Shown here: in pieces, positions 35,477 to 47,348 of the stretch
Layout: every line of letters begins with the position of its first letter
Numbering within the stretch: the stretch's first letter is position 1
Origin: Isoetes taiwanensis
Taxonomy: Eukaryota; Streptophyta; Lycopodiopsida; Isoetales; Isoetaceae
Direction of reading: 5' to 3'
Length of the DNA stretch: 64,000 nucleotides
NCBI GenBank assembly: GCA_021234155.1
Contig: JAJEKV010000014.1
Coordinates: forward strand, 8,635,563 to 8,699,562
Program-made: the position numbers and the translations under genes
Notes under the pieces: model-generated
The model's database searches: none
What the model saw: the letters and a program-made list of their open reading frames with translations, nothing else
Told to the model about the DNA's origin: nothing

Positions 35477-36018
35477 TTAACCACAGAGCTCACAGGTTTG
35501 TGTCACCGTCTTGATTTCATGCAAAGCCCATTTCCCATGAGGCTGCATGTAAACACACTCCACATGGGCCTTCTGCTTCAAAGGTGCAGTGTCAGCCCAA
35601 GCCAGGATCTCAAGTTCCAGGGTGACTCCCATGTCAAAAAAGCTCATCACAGCCCATTGTGACAAAGAGCAATGAATCACTTTGTGGCTGAGAACTTCGA
35701 CTTCTTCACTTTCCTCTTCAATAGAAGGCGAGGAATCCTGGTGTTCTTCAACCATAGATTTGCAGGAGTGGGAGGAGGAGGAGCAGGGGCCGACATGCTG
35801 GAGAAGGAGGACTCTTCAACCAATTCTTCACTTGAAGTTTTCGGCCAAGAAGAATAATTAGAGTAATAATTTTTCTCTAATTCTGAGGTCTCGTGGGAGG
35901 CTTCAGAAGAATCTATAGGGCTAGAATACTCCACAAGGGAGTATTCTTCGGATCGAGTCCGATGGCTAGATATGAAAGATGGAGGGCTGAGCGAACTCCT
36001 TGGACGCTTTGGTGCCAT
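35477..36018 (-). CDS. hypothetical protein, possible frameshift
   Basis: Starts MAPKRPRSSLSPPSFISSH (36018) and is Ser/Glu-rich with a proline run (APAPPPPTPAN). Near 35755 a second frame takes over (VEEHQDSSPSIEEESEEVEV, then WAVMSFFDMGVTLELEILAW) and ends CELCG at 35477. The switch could be a one-base indel or an intron. I do not recognise it. It lies between Harbinger-type fragments and may belong to that element. Confidence 0.35.
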
Positions 36019-36399
36019 TTTTTTATGAAAGGCTTGTGCGTAGAAGAGATCTTAAAATGGTATAAATTGACAAGACTAGCATTTAATGATATATGCTACG
36101 TTATCTATATGCCTAGATTGAAGTACCAATCATTGAATATTAAGACAGTTAACCAATTTGAGACAGTTGCAAATTATTCTTTTGAAATAATATAATGTAG
36201 GAAAGTGAAAATCATACCTTTATTCTTTGTTCTTGGCTGCCAGTTTGGCAATTTCAAGAAGTGTGTCCTTGGTCATCTGACATATGCTATGAGTCATTGC
36301 TGCCATAGATTCAACAATCTTCAAACTATTTGCAGATCGAATAGTCTCTAATTCCCTTACCAATTTCAGTTTCTTTGCAAATTCTTCCTTCATAAATCC

Positions 36400-37160
36400 A
36401 ATTTCTTCACTTCAATGTCTCCAAAAATGCTTGCCATTTGTGAAATTCCAATAGCAATGTCTTCATCAATCTACAACCTGGACTTCTTTCTTCCAGTAGG
36501 CTTTGCACATACTCCAGGTTAATTGCATGTTGCAGATCTGGGGCTGGAGGAATCTGTGTTGTTACCCGTTGGAGTTCGATTGTTTCGCATATCATGCATT
36601 CTGGGGCTTCCTGAATTATCTATGTTGACATTGACATTGGGAATGTATTCAATACTCTCAAAAGGATCATCAAAAGCAGCATCAGATCCAACTGTTTCAT
36701 AGAAACTGTCAGAAAAGTTAGTGTGCAAATCTCTCCAAATTCCCCATTATCCCCAGCCTCTGGAATGGAGTTATCTGATGTCACTCCATACTTGACTTCT
36801 TCCATTCTTTCATACCACTGCCAACTTGAAGGCTCTGAATCCGTATGACTAGAAGCCTCTTTCTCATCCTTGAATTTCGCCTGAAGTTTATCCCATTTGT
36901 TCTTCAGTTGCCTGACTTTTACTAATCCATCAACAATTGGCTGTAATTTCACCAGAATTTCTCTCCACTGTGTATTAGAAAGATTCAGACTACCATTAGT
37001 AACCAATTCCATCTCATTCAGGAGGTTCAGGAAGGTAGAAACACTCTGATCTGTCCATTGGACTGGAGTCTTCCTATTTTTTATGTCAATTGGCTTGGGA
37101 TTTTCTTTTTCTTGAACACCAAGAGCCATTGAATTCTCGGGCTGAGAAGATTCACTCACA
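36400..37160 (-). pseudogene. Myb/SANT-like DNA-binding protein (Harbinger-associated type)
   Basis: The domain lies at residues 30-110 of the frame starting at 37159: VQWTDQSVSTFLNLLNEMEL, NTQWREILVKL, VRQLKNKWDKLQAKFK, then WQWYERM, the tryptophan-spaced pattern of Myb_DNA-bind_3-like proteins. Near 36730 the frame shifts and continues to about 36407 with ESIEYIPNVNVNI. In PIF/Harbinger elements such a protein brings the transposase to the ends, which fits the transposase fragment 1.8 kb away on the other strand. It could also be a host gene. Confidence 0.65.
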
Positions 37161-37814
37161 ATACTGGCAGGTGCTTGGATTTCTCTGAGAACTCGCTTAC
37201 ATCGCCTTTCCTTTGGCTCTTTTATTGTGGGAATTGGCTCAGAATTTGTCTGAAGTCCACATTCATTGAAATCTGTCCTGTCATCTTTCAGATCCTTTTT
37301 GGAGCCATTTTCTCAATGAGAGGAGGTACAAAGGGTTTGCTACTTGCTGCCAAGACAGATCTAGCTGCCTTAGACATTGGACTTTATAGAATTCAAGCTA
37401 AGCAACCAAGAAACAATATATCTGTTCTAATAGAATTTGATATCAGAATAGTGTAAGATGAATCGAATTGAATTAATAAGGATTGAACAAGCTAAGAAAT
37501 ACCTCTAGACCGCTAATCAGCAAGGCGGATTGAAGAATTAATGGGAATTCAAGGATTTGCACAACATTGAAGACCAAGAAATAGAGGAAAATGGCGCCCC
37601 TGAATTTCGATGAGGGAAAGTTTTTGGTGGTGATTTTTAGACGACCATAATTTTAGGGGGTTGTTAAGTTAGTGGTTAATGGAAACGTTCCTAACGGCTC
37701 TTGGGGGAAAATCATCTCTCAAGGTGAAAGTTGGGTTTTTCCACTCTCACCCATCTCTCATATCTCTCACCTCTCGTATTCTCTCTCACCCTCTCTAAGT
37801 CAGCATGTGACCAA

Positions 37815-37860
37815 GGCATCTCTCTCTCTCTCTCTCTCTCTCCCCCTCCCTCCCTCTCCC
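37815..37860. repeat. short (CT)n tract
   Basis: About 26 bp of CT followed by CCCTCC runs. No gene is seen from 37200 to 38500. Confidence 0.9.
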
Positions 37861-38699
37861 CGTGATATGGATGATCTATTCTTCCTGTAAAACTAGCAAA
37901 CAAGTTAAGGAAAAGCAGCTTTAAATCTCTAAAACAGGATCTTCTGGCACAAATTCAGTACCCAACAGGGCACAGACTTGTGAACACTGCAACAGGACGA
38001 TCTAGTTCAATTCTGAGAATCTGTCGTTCAACTGGATAACTTCTCTTGGATGTCTAGAGATTCAAGAACAAGGCTCAAGTAGGAATTGTCTTTCTAAATT
38101 GCAGATGGACTTAGCAAGCAACAAGCTATATTCTAGCTTTTTTTCCTACGCTTAAGGAAATTGATCTCTTATATACAGTTTAAGAAATGTTCTTTCTTTG
38201 GCTTACTTTGGATCTTCCCTTTCCTAAATCATCTCTTCATCCTTATTCGGCTCATTCTACCTTAATCGGTTCAAATTGGGTTGAGCCAGACCTGTTCTGG
38301 CCTTATTCACTCAAGTCTGACAATTCTAGTGTTGTTTATCTTCACCTGGTCGCTAACTTTGTAGTGACCATTGAAATTCAATGTTAATTAATAATTTATT
38401 TTATTGTTAGTTTTACATAAGCTTAATATTTTAACTTAAAGTTTGATTTAATTTCTAAGGTTATTAATTCAACTATGATTGCATGAATTATAATGTTTTA
38501 TCTCAATTCTTAGGGCCTTTGCATCTGTGTTCATTTTTGCAAGCCTTCTAAGCCACACCCCGAACTTGTACATAATGCTCTTTCCCTTCCTCCCTCTATT
38601 GGCCCGATGCTTCAGTATATTATTTGTGATGGATGCAACTAAATCAACTTGGAGCCTCCTTGCTTGCTTCTCGTCATCAATCCATCAACACAAATGTCA

Positions 38700-39190
38700 T
38701 CAGGCAATCGTCGTTTGATGAAGTAGTTGATGACATTTGTGTTGATGAATTGTCTCATTTGGTCTCTGTGGACGCTAAAAATATATTCTATTCTATTCTA
38801 TTCTATTCTATTCTATTCTATTCATTGGTCAGCAAGGGATTGTTGTCATAAACTTACTTGGATGCAATTGTCTTTTGTGCCAATCACGAAGGTTTGGTCT
38901 ATCCCTTCAAGTTTTTTGCCTACATCACCCCGGAAGTTGAAGACTTGAAGAAGGATATATTCATGTCTAATGAACTATCGAATGAGATGGTCAAGCGAAT
39001 CATGTAGCTCTTGCCTCCTATTCTCCATATGTATGGCAATGTTGGTGTAGATGCCTGATATGGTACGAGCTCGGGGACATGGTTCTTTATGCAAGAGGTC
39101 TTAACGCAAGGAGTTACTTTAATTAACGCAAAGGCTTGCCAAACAAGACTAAAGTCTTGGAGACATTTATAAATAAAAGCTAAAATTCAA
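38700..39190 (+). repeat. direct duplication, copy 1 (with LINE-tail insertion)
   Basis: Matches 39630-40070 at high identity through GGATGCAATTGTCTTTTG, CCCGGAAGTTGAAGACTTGA and GCTTGCCAAACAAGACTAAA. This copy is interrupted at 38760-38825 by a LINE 3' tail. Confidence 0.88.
38757..38825 (+). mobile_element. tail-only LINE insertion
   Basis: GGTCTCTGTGGACGCTAAAA followed by ATATA and (TTCTA)n is just the last few bases of the LINE A/C/F family plus its tail. The duplicate at about 39655 has the uninterrupted target TTGTCTCATTGGCCAGC. TCATT/CATTGG repeats on both sides of the insert look like the target duplication. Confidence 0.82.
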
Positions 39191-39235
39191 TTAGCTATAT
39201 CACTATATTTAGAGCTCTGAAATGAGAATGTTGCA

Positions 39236-39402
39236 ACAGTTTTTTTACAGGTGGTTTTTAATCTGGGCCATGGTGATTATGTTTTGTTCTGTGGGCTTCG
39301 GCCCTTGTTCTGGTTAGGGACTTCGGTCCCGTCTTGTACTTGTGGTCCCATAACCCGATTGGGTTCCGTGGACATTAAAAGTTTCTTCCTTCCTTCCTTA
39401 TA
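39236..39402 (+). mobile_element. LINE 3' end with two UUCG hairpins and TTCC tail
   Basis: GGGC-TTCG-GCCC (39293-39304) and GGGAC-TTCG-GTCCC (39317-39330) are followed by AACCC-GATT-GGGTT (39352-39365), CCGTGGACATTAAAA and TTCCTTCC. Only about 165 bp, so strongly 5'-truncated. Confidence 0.82.
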
Positions 39403-39589
39403 ACCATCTCAATGTCTAGTTTCTAAATTCTGTTTGACATTTTTTGTGGTTCACTCATATGAGAGAGTAATGACCGAAAGTACAACAAGTGGTAAAAAAT
39501 GATTGTTTTACTTTTTAATCATGAAATCTGATTCCAAAGAAAGCCATTATGTTTTTTAGAGTCTTCTAATATCATCGTATTGAACTTAA

Positions 39590-40075
39590 TTCTTGGAGTA
39601 TTGTGTTTTGAAGAAAAGCTCGAGTAGAGAAAATGACATTCGTGTTGATGGATTGTCTCATTGGCCAGCAAGGGATTGTTGTCATAAACTTGCTAATTAC
39701 TTGGATGCAATTGTCTTTTGTTCCAATCACGAAGGTTTGGCCTATCCCTTCAAGTTTTTTGTCTACATCACCCCGGAAGTTGAAGACTTGAAGAAGGATG
39801 TTTTCATGTCTAATGAACTATCGAATGAGATGGTCAAGCGAATCATCTAGCTCTTGCCTCCTATTCTCCATATGTAGGGCAATGTTGGCGTAGATGCCTG
39901 ATATGGTACGAGCTCGGGGGCGTGGTTCTTTATGCAAGAGGTCTTAAGGCAAGGAGTTACTTTAATTAAGGCAAAGGCTTGCCAAACAAGACTAAAGTCT
40001 TTGGAGACATTTACAAATAAAAGCTCAAATTCAATTAGCTATATCTCTATATTTAGAGCTCTAAAATGAGAATGT
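39590..40075 (+). repeat. direct duplication, copy 2 (empty site)
   Basis: Contains an open frame (39593-39850) ending VEDLKKDVFMSNELSNEMVK; the same frame is recoverable in copy 1. I do not recognise the protein; it may be a fragment of a host or element gene. The lead-in (39530-39630) also resembles 41560-41660. Confidence 0.75.
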
Positions 40076-41214
40076 TACTTCCTTATAACCATCTCAGTGT
40101 CTAGTTTCTAAATTCTGGTTGACAGTTTTTGTGGTTCACTCATATGAGAGAGTAATGACCGAAAGTACAACAAGTGGTCAAAGATGATTGTTTTACTTTT
40201 TAACACGTATGAAATCAACACTATATAGTATTCTGCTTGAAATCTTATAGTATTTTGCGAATCTTGTTATACAGTATAGCAAATTTTGTACTTGCATACC
40301 CCACAAACGAGGAACTTTACGTACGGTGTAGATTAAGGAATAAGGGGTGAATATGCCTATCCAACAGCTCTCGTTGCCCGGAGTCACCCCCCGTGTGAAT
40401 ATGCACCCAAACCAAAGGGGGTTTAAGGGGGATTTTAATTTAAATGTGTTGGACCCAATGGTTGTGTTAATTAATGTCAATGGTAGTTATGTGTTGGTTG
40501 TTAATGTCAATGGTTGTTATGTGTTGGGGGGTTTAATTTTTATATGTTGGATGTTAATGGTTTGTGTTGCAAAAAAAAATTTTGGCCCCGCCGGGGCCTT
40601 AAGGACATCATGACCCCTCCCCCGGTAAGACAAAAATTTAGAATTCAAACCAGAAAAAACTAGAATTCATTTGAGGCTTTCATCACCTGTAGCTTTTGAA
40701 TTTCATCACAATAAAACAAATAGAACATAAGTAAAAGTTACCATAAAGATAGAGCAGATTGATCCCATTATTCTGAAAGTCATAAAGTTTGCAACACCCA
40801 TACACAAACATTTTTCAATTGGAATTTAACAGCAACCTTTGGCCTCCATGGATTCTTGTGGTGAGAAACCAAAGTGGGAAACTTTTCTGCTTGTTAGCAC
40901 AAGGATCTAGAAGCCTCAAAATCTAAAAATGCATGGTAATTTTTTGCAGGCTTCATTCGGAATGAGCCATAAAACAATATCCAATAGCGCAATCCTGTAT
41001 TAATCAGCTGGTAGGATGTAAAAGCCTACCAAACCCGGCCGGAAAATTGCTGTTTTAGCATAGATAACTTAACCAAACATATCCATATCATACACTATCA
41101 AAAAGATCTCGGAGAGAGCTTTCCAACGCAATAAAAATCATCTCAAACAGAGCTCTGGATCAAAAGTTATAATAAGAAATGTGTTGCCAGCGGGGAAACT
41201 GCACTACATGCGCC

Positions 41215-41405
41215 CTTCATGTGCCCATTATGCACCACACACACACACAAAAAGAGGGCTTTTGTTGTGAGCCATTGGTTGTTGACCATTATGCACCACA
41301 CACACGAAAAAAGAGCTTTTGTTGTGAGCCATTGGTTGTTGACCATTATGCACCACACGCACAAAAAAAGGGCTTTTGTTGTGAGCCATTGGTTGTTGAC
41401 CATTG
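41215..41405. repeat. minisatellite, three units of about 60 bp
   Basis: Units contain CCATTATGCACCACACAC and GCTTTTGTTGTGAGCCATTG, with A-run variation. Both-strand open frames here are by-products of the repeat. Confidence 0.92.
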
Positions 41406-41818
41406 GAAAAAAAAAGGCTAAAATCAATGGCTCAGAAATGGTGCACTCTAGATGTACGCATTAGTACATCCATTTGAATACATCACGAAATCATAGGAAA
41501 ACCTTAGTGAAAAGCGTACAAAAACACAAAGAAAACCCCCTGTTATTATGCTACATATTTGATTCCAAAGAAAGCCATTACGTTTTTCAGAGTTTTCTAA
41601 TCTCATCGTATTGAGCTTAATTCTTTGAATATTGTGTTTTGAAAACAAAAAAACTCGAGTAGAGAAATTGCAATTTTTCGTTGAAGACATCAAATTGCCC
41701 CAACCATATGTCAATTGGAAAAGCTCGAGATTCTCTAGACATGGTAATCAAGCTTCTCAAATGAGGCAAGGCATAATTGCCGAGAAAATATATGTAGTGG
41801 AATCAGTGCACATCATTT

Positions 41819-42438
41819 GTCCCACTCATGACACCAAAACTTTCTGAGATGTTCACCAGGGAGGTTACAGGTTATGCAATTTTATGGTTGTGCAGCAACG
41901 AAAGTCTATTTCCAATATGTCTAAATTTGAATTTATGTTTCTAGTATATTGATGAAACTGAAGCCCAAGCCATGGAAGACCTGAGGAATAATCACAGGAT
42001 TTTAAAGAAGCTTGCAGACCTACTTTTGGAGAAGATTTACCTAAGGGGTTATTGATTTTTGGTTTCCCTGTTGAGAGCTTTTATGGGCAAACGTTTGCAA
42101 TTGAATTGGTGGTATTTGCTTCCAATTGCGTCCATCTGTACATTAAGCTAGCTTTAAAATCCTGTGGTATTCTTTGCAGGAGATGGACAAGTTTATAAAA
42201 TCATTGAATCCTGTGATGCTTCCTGATCTCACGATGCCTCTTCCATTTAACGTTGATGTGGTAAGTATTTCTATTTCTATAATGCATGAACATGTCTGGT
42301 TTATTGGACTCCAGTGACCATGATATGTATTCTGGATTTTAGGAAATTACTGTGCCTCGTATATCCCCTGAAAAATCATGTCAGTATGAAAGACTTGAAA
42401 TCTACCCCAGCACCATTGCGGCACTGTTAAAGTTGTGA
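41819..42438 (+). pseudogene. C-terminal exons resembling a chloroplast FtsH-like (FtsHi5-type) protein
   Basis: Three exon-like blocks: one ending TPKLSEMFTREVT (to 41870, GT donor), one from 41945 (YIDETEAQAMEDLRNNHRIL, then KKLADLLLEK), and 42179-42260 (EMDKFIKSLNPVMLPDL, donor GTAAGT) with a last block from 42343 to TGA at 42438. The LSE.FTRE.T.YI.ETE..A...LR.N..IL pattern recalls the end of inactive plastid FtsH-like proteins. Splice phases do not fit cleanly and no upstream exons are seen, so I treat it as a fragment. Confidence 0.45.
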
Positions 42439-43384
42439 TCATAATTGGAATTAGTGGTACATCTGCAGTAACAAATGGACTCCTAGGTAAAGAAAAATAG
42501 ATTCTAGCCATTTTATGAATGGTAACTGATCCTATATGGTTCTCTTCAGGATATACATGGGAGTGTTATGTATCCCAATTTTTGTTGAGATATGGGAGAC
42601 ATCTAGTGAATGATTCAAGTCTAGAAGAAAGGTCAAGGTGTAATTATAGAAGGCATGTCCATACCATGCGATAAGCAAGGGGCAGAAATTAGAACAAAAA
42701 TTTAGCAAAGCATATAAGGGAAAATTTAGCAAAGCATAACATTCCAACTTCACAAAATCAAAGGGAATGTTGAGAGAATTTTGGAGATCAGCATTGGGGC
42801 ACGACTTGATGGGATGGATCTAGACACTCAGTTTTCTAGCCAGACACCAAGATTTCTTTAACACACGTTGATTTCCACATTGGGCCTTTTTCGCACCATT
42901 CTAGCATAGTGTGCCACTGCAATAAATTTCCTGCATATGGAATATAGTTTTGAAGCCAATACTAGAAAGCAAGTTTTATTTTCCTCCAAGCCTTGATTAT
43001 ATAAAGTTGTTGTAACTTAGAACTTCTTCGACCTAGCTGCCATTTTGTTCTTAGTATTCCAAAGAACGATAAAAAGAAAAAAGTTTTGTGTGTTAATCTG
43101 TGATTAATAAACCTAATAATTTGTGCCTCACAAGAGAAACCTAAAAATATGAATTAATCTGGACTTATAAGCCATCACTTACTTTGGTGCAGTTATATTT
43201 ATTATAATATGTAGTCTAGAAGTGCATCTTTTATACCTCATTGACAAAATTAAAAAGAAGAAGAGATAATCTAATAAACCCTCTAAACCCTTCCCAAAAA
43301 AACCCTCCAAAAATTCGCACTCGTTGCAGCATGTTTTCACTATCAAATTCTACTGCAGGAAACAGGATTCTTGCCTCTTCAGAG

Positions 43385-44240
43385 GGCGGCCCTTGATCGC
43401 CACATTGTCTATTTCTAGAAGGTGGTCAACATGGACGATGCTCGTCTCCCAAAACTAGCTTATATCATGGCAATGGGGCCACAACGCCTCAAGGCATGCT
43501 GGAGGGAAAAGAGAGCTCAATGGATGGCTAGATGGAATGTGCAAGAGCACAGGTGCATACATGTGCAAACAGAGGCAGATCGCCATAGCTTGAGGCAATA
43601 TCTTGACGCTTGCTTCATCAGCAAGCTTTGGGATGCCAGCGCCCTTGAACAGGTCAAGACAGCACACTACCAGCGCCACATAAATCCCACATTGGAACGA
43701 GGCCCACAATGCTACCTGCGCACCCACTTGCCCATGAAAAGCCTTGGACTCATTGCCTCCATTCGCGCGAGGGGCACATCATCTTGAATTGAGACAAAGC
43801 GGATGGATTGGTGAGCCACGTCGGGGACGAACTGCATCAATCGCCGCCAAATGGGAGTCATTGAGGATGAATCTCATACCCTTCAAATCCGGACGCACTA
43901 TGCTGAGTTGGTCAGGCCTGGCCAGCCGCTACATGTGACATTGAGCACGGCATCCGTACGGATGCTAGGATCATACCTTCAGGAGGTCATGGACATGCGA
44001 GATCAGCTATGTCCTCGGGCACGCACTTGACATGTACATACACATTTATTTCATGATGATGTATACTTGTACAGTTTGACAACATTCTTATTACTGCCAC
44101 GGTTTTTCCCTCGAAAACCCTTCGGGGCGGGGGTTTTTTAACCCGGACAGTAATAAGTTTGCTGCGCTCCTTCTGGGTCCCATAGGCCGATTGGTCTCAG
44201 TGGACGATAAAAAAACTATTCTATTCTATTCTATTCTACT
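43385..44240 (+). mobile_element. LINE F, 5'-truncated, with TTCTA tail
   Basis: ORF2 C-terminus (YIMAMGPQRLKACWREKRAQ, then LRQYLDACFISKLWDASAL and HYQRHINPTLERGPQC) is followed by a frame change, HHLELRQSGWIGEPR and a degraded Cys/His cluster. The 3' UTR has a 71-nt structure (44087-44157), the AGGCC-GATT-GGTCT stem, CAGTGGACGATAAAA and (TATTC)5. It is close to LINE C (33.7-34.6 kb). Confidence 0.86.
44087..44157 (+). other. LINE F 3' UTR structure with TTCG tetraloop
   Basis: CTTATTACTG (44087-44096) pairs perfectly with CAGTAATAAG (44148-44157). Inside, AACCC-TTCG-GGGCGGGGGTT forms a second stem. Confidence 0.8.
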
Positions 44241-44244
44241 AAAC

Positions 44245-45330
44245 AATGGTGCCTAAGTAGGATTATTCTCATCTATAACGCTAAGGATAAAGATTGTGTG
44301 AGAAATTATAGAGCCATCATGGCGAGCAGTGTATTGATCAAGTTGTTTGGGGCGGCCATGGAAAGAAGATTGGAAAGTGGATGTAAGGGCGAAATGTCAG
44401 AACCAGAGGACATGCATGTTTTTCTCCTAATCATTCAACCACAGACCATCTAATCACATTAAGCATAGTTGCAGATGAATCTAAAGGAGTTGGTAATGCA
44501 CTTTTTTGCTGCTTTGTCGATTTTGCAAAAGCATTTGGCCGAGTCCTAGAGGAGCAATTTAGGAGACAGAATGACGCAATTGAATGTTCAAATTGGACTG
44601 AGACAGAATGTAGCATGGTTGTATCAAAGAGTACTAGCTGAATTGTCTATTCCGCTAAATGGGTAAGGAAAATTGCTTGCAATATTGGCATTAAACAGGG
44701 ATGTCCTTTATTGCCAAGTTTATTTGGTATGTGCATTGATTGAAATTGACTTATTAAAGGAGGAGGAAATAGTGTGAACCTCGCTAAATATGTCATGATA
44801 GCACTATCATATGCTGATGATGTGATATAGAAGATTTATAAAAATCATTTCAGTGCTAGAAGATTTCTATGGAACATCGACAGAAGCTCTTTATTGGACT
44901 CTTGACTATCTTGATCGATTAAAAAACATGGAACTTAGTAGACTTCCACATCTTGCTTTATTGGCATCTTCAATGCAGACATGCACAAGATGGTATAAGC
45001 AGCTTGTACTTTGGGCAGAGCACTGGCAGACTGATGTGGATAATTTTTCAAACAACCAAGTAAGCATGAGAGACTTTGTTATAAAGAAAGTAATTAGGAA
45101 GTTGTTGGTCAGAATATGGTCTGAAGGTGGACTTTTATCGACAAGAAGTAAGGCCCACATTAATATATGTGGAGCAAGAATATGTAAACATCACACCTGA
45201 GTGAGTTCTCATAGGTTGAAGATTGAGATGGGAAGGCAGGATGGCACTCCTTGATGGCAGCAGATATGTCCATCTTGTTAGCACTATCCACTACAGAATT
45301 GCTCCATTTTTGTGAAATCACTAAATGCCC
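44245..45330 (+). pseudogene. LINE H RT remnant
   Basis: NYRAIMASSVLIKLFGAAME (about 44309) is the RT N-terminal block; a degraded GIKQGCP-type block lies near 44690 and SYADDVI near 44810. The region 45120-45240 continues decayed post-RT sequence. It resembles LINE G. Confidence 0.65.
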
Positions 45331-47280
45331 ATTTTATATAAGTTGCTTTTTTCTAACCTCTACAATACGTTTACCATGGCTTGTCATTATAGAAGTCCTT
45401 AATTGCAAGGATTAGGTTTGTCCATGATTGCCAGCTCCAATATCCAATAGTTTTTCTTTTTCTTTTCTTTTTTTTTTTTTTTGTGGAGGGGGGAAGTTAA
45501 TTCCAATCAAGAATTGTGTTATGAGAATCTTGAACAAAAATTTCAGGCCAGCTGCCAAGAAATTGGTTAACATAAATAAGAGAGAGAATAAAGAGTCATA
45601 CAACATTGGCAACATCCGATTGGACATATGAAGTACATACCGCAAGTTGGCTCTTTATTGCCCTTCTGTCCATGTGCCTAACAAATCTTGCTTTTAATAC
45701 ATAAAACATGTGTATGGGAACTCTTAATTTACTCTAAAATGGACAAATAATTTTGAATTAATGTGTGATATCCTAATATGATTCCACCCCTGATACGCTT
45801 ATTTGTTCTAGGTGCAGAAAGAGCAAGATGATTGCGTGCCTAGATTTGAGGAGATAAAGCTCAAATATGGTATAGAGTCTGCACAGTATCATGCATTGTA
45901 GTAAGCACAACTAGACAAAGCAGTTAGGTATATTAAGTTCTTTCTAAGGCTTTTGTATATCAGAGTCCCTTGCATAGTCAAATATTATTTTCATCTGCAG
46001 GCTTGCTAAATGCCAATAGTACAGAGCTGTAGAAAACTGGTGCACTTGAACGATAAAATTCTAAGAGACGAAGTACAACTTTTTTCTTGTCAAGTGCTGC
46101 TGGTGATATGTATTGTTTGGAAATCTACTCTAGACATTTGCAATGTTGAGGATGGAAATTCTACCTTTATTTTGATGTACGGGAAGCCAGCCTATGCATT
46201 GTTTAAAGTACTAGATGATGCAAATGAATCTAAAAATTGGCACAATTTATAGTTGGCAAGAAATCACATAGGTGAAAGCATCTTCATCCATTCTTATTGA
46301 GGGCGAATCTTAAATGAATCAAAGCTTAGATGTTAAAAATTTTATGGCTCTTTGCCAAATATATTTGACTAACCTACTTACTTAAAATATTTTTTTTCCA
46401 GCAGATGTATCGCTTTTTTCGGCATTAGCAGCATTAGTTTTAGGACCTGAAATTGTTTTTCGGCAATATTCCCTGGCTTTTCGGGGTAACTCTCTGTAAC
46501 GTTTTTACGTTTTCTTGCTCTGATGATGGACACCACAGCACACTAAAAGAATGAAAGCTCTATGTTGAAGAGATAAAAATAAAAGCAGGCAATTTATGTG
46601 GGTTGATTGAAATTGCCAAGTGGAATGTTATTGGTCGATTTTGATCAATCGTAATCTCCCTAAATCCCATCAACTGTTTAAATAAAAGTCAATCCATTTA
46701 AAATTGTCAATCCCTCAAGCAAGCAATGGTGTTAATGGAATTAATACTAAATGCATCAATTTTAGCAAGGGCATTTTATAGATATACACACACATGCTAT
46801 GCCCCCTTGTTAGACATCCATTTGTTGGATACAGCATTGTCCTATAGCGATCTAGGATTTATGGTTTGGGAGTTAGGAGTTTAGGGTTTTATAAGTATAT
46901 GTGTTTATCATATTGTCAATACAACCAATGGAATATTCATGACTTCTTGGTTTGGGGTTATGAGTTTAGAACTTTGCACCGACGAGGTTGTCAAGTTGGA
47001 GCACTTCATCCAACTAATTGATGACTTCTTATTTGTTGAAGTCTACTTAAGGGGACATTGTTTACGTAGATGGAGGATAGAGTACATGTATCTACCTATT
47101 AGGTAATATAGTGCTTTGACTAAACTCCACTTGTTTGTGGCTTTTATCAGATGAGAAATAACACCATGCACTGGCAAACTGACATTTTAGTAGCAAAAGA
47201 ACTCTAACCTTTGTTGGAATATGTAATGAAACGATTTTTAGGGTCTACAAATCATTTTGTCCTGAGCCAATATCGTGGGA
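45330..47280. other. AT-rich DNA, no recognisable gene
   Basis: Contains a T run (about 45468-45482) and short open frames (46010-46252, ending DDANESKNWHNL; and about 45814-45900) with no recognisable domain. Confidence 0.5.
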
Positions 47281-47348
47281 CATCGCTCTCACGTCCGCGG
47301 TTCTAAGAATGGATCCGGCACACTGTGGCGCCGGCCGACACTCATCGG

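Noticed and set aside
41167-41427. Repetitive open frames on both strands
   Set aside because: By-product of a 60-bp minisatellite.
45412-46252. Short frames near 45.4 and 46.0 kb
   Set aside because: No recognisable domain, splice pattern or homologous copy in the window.
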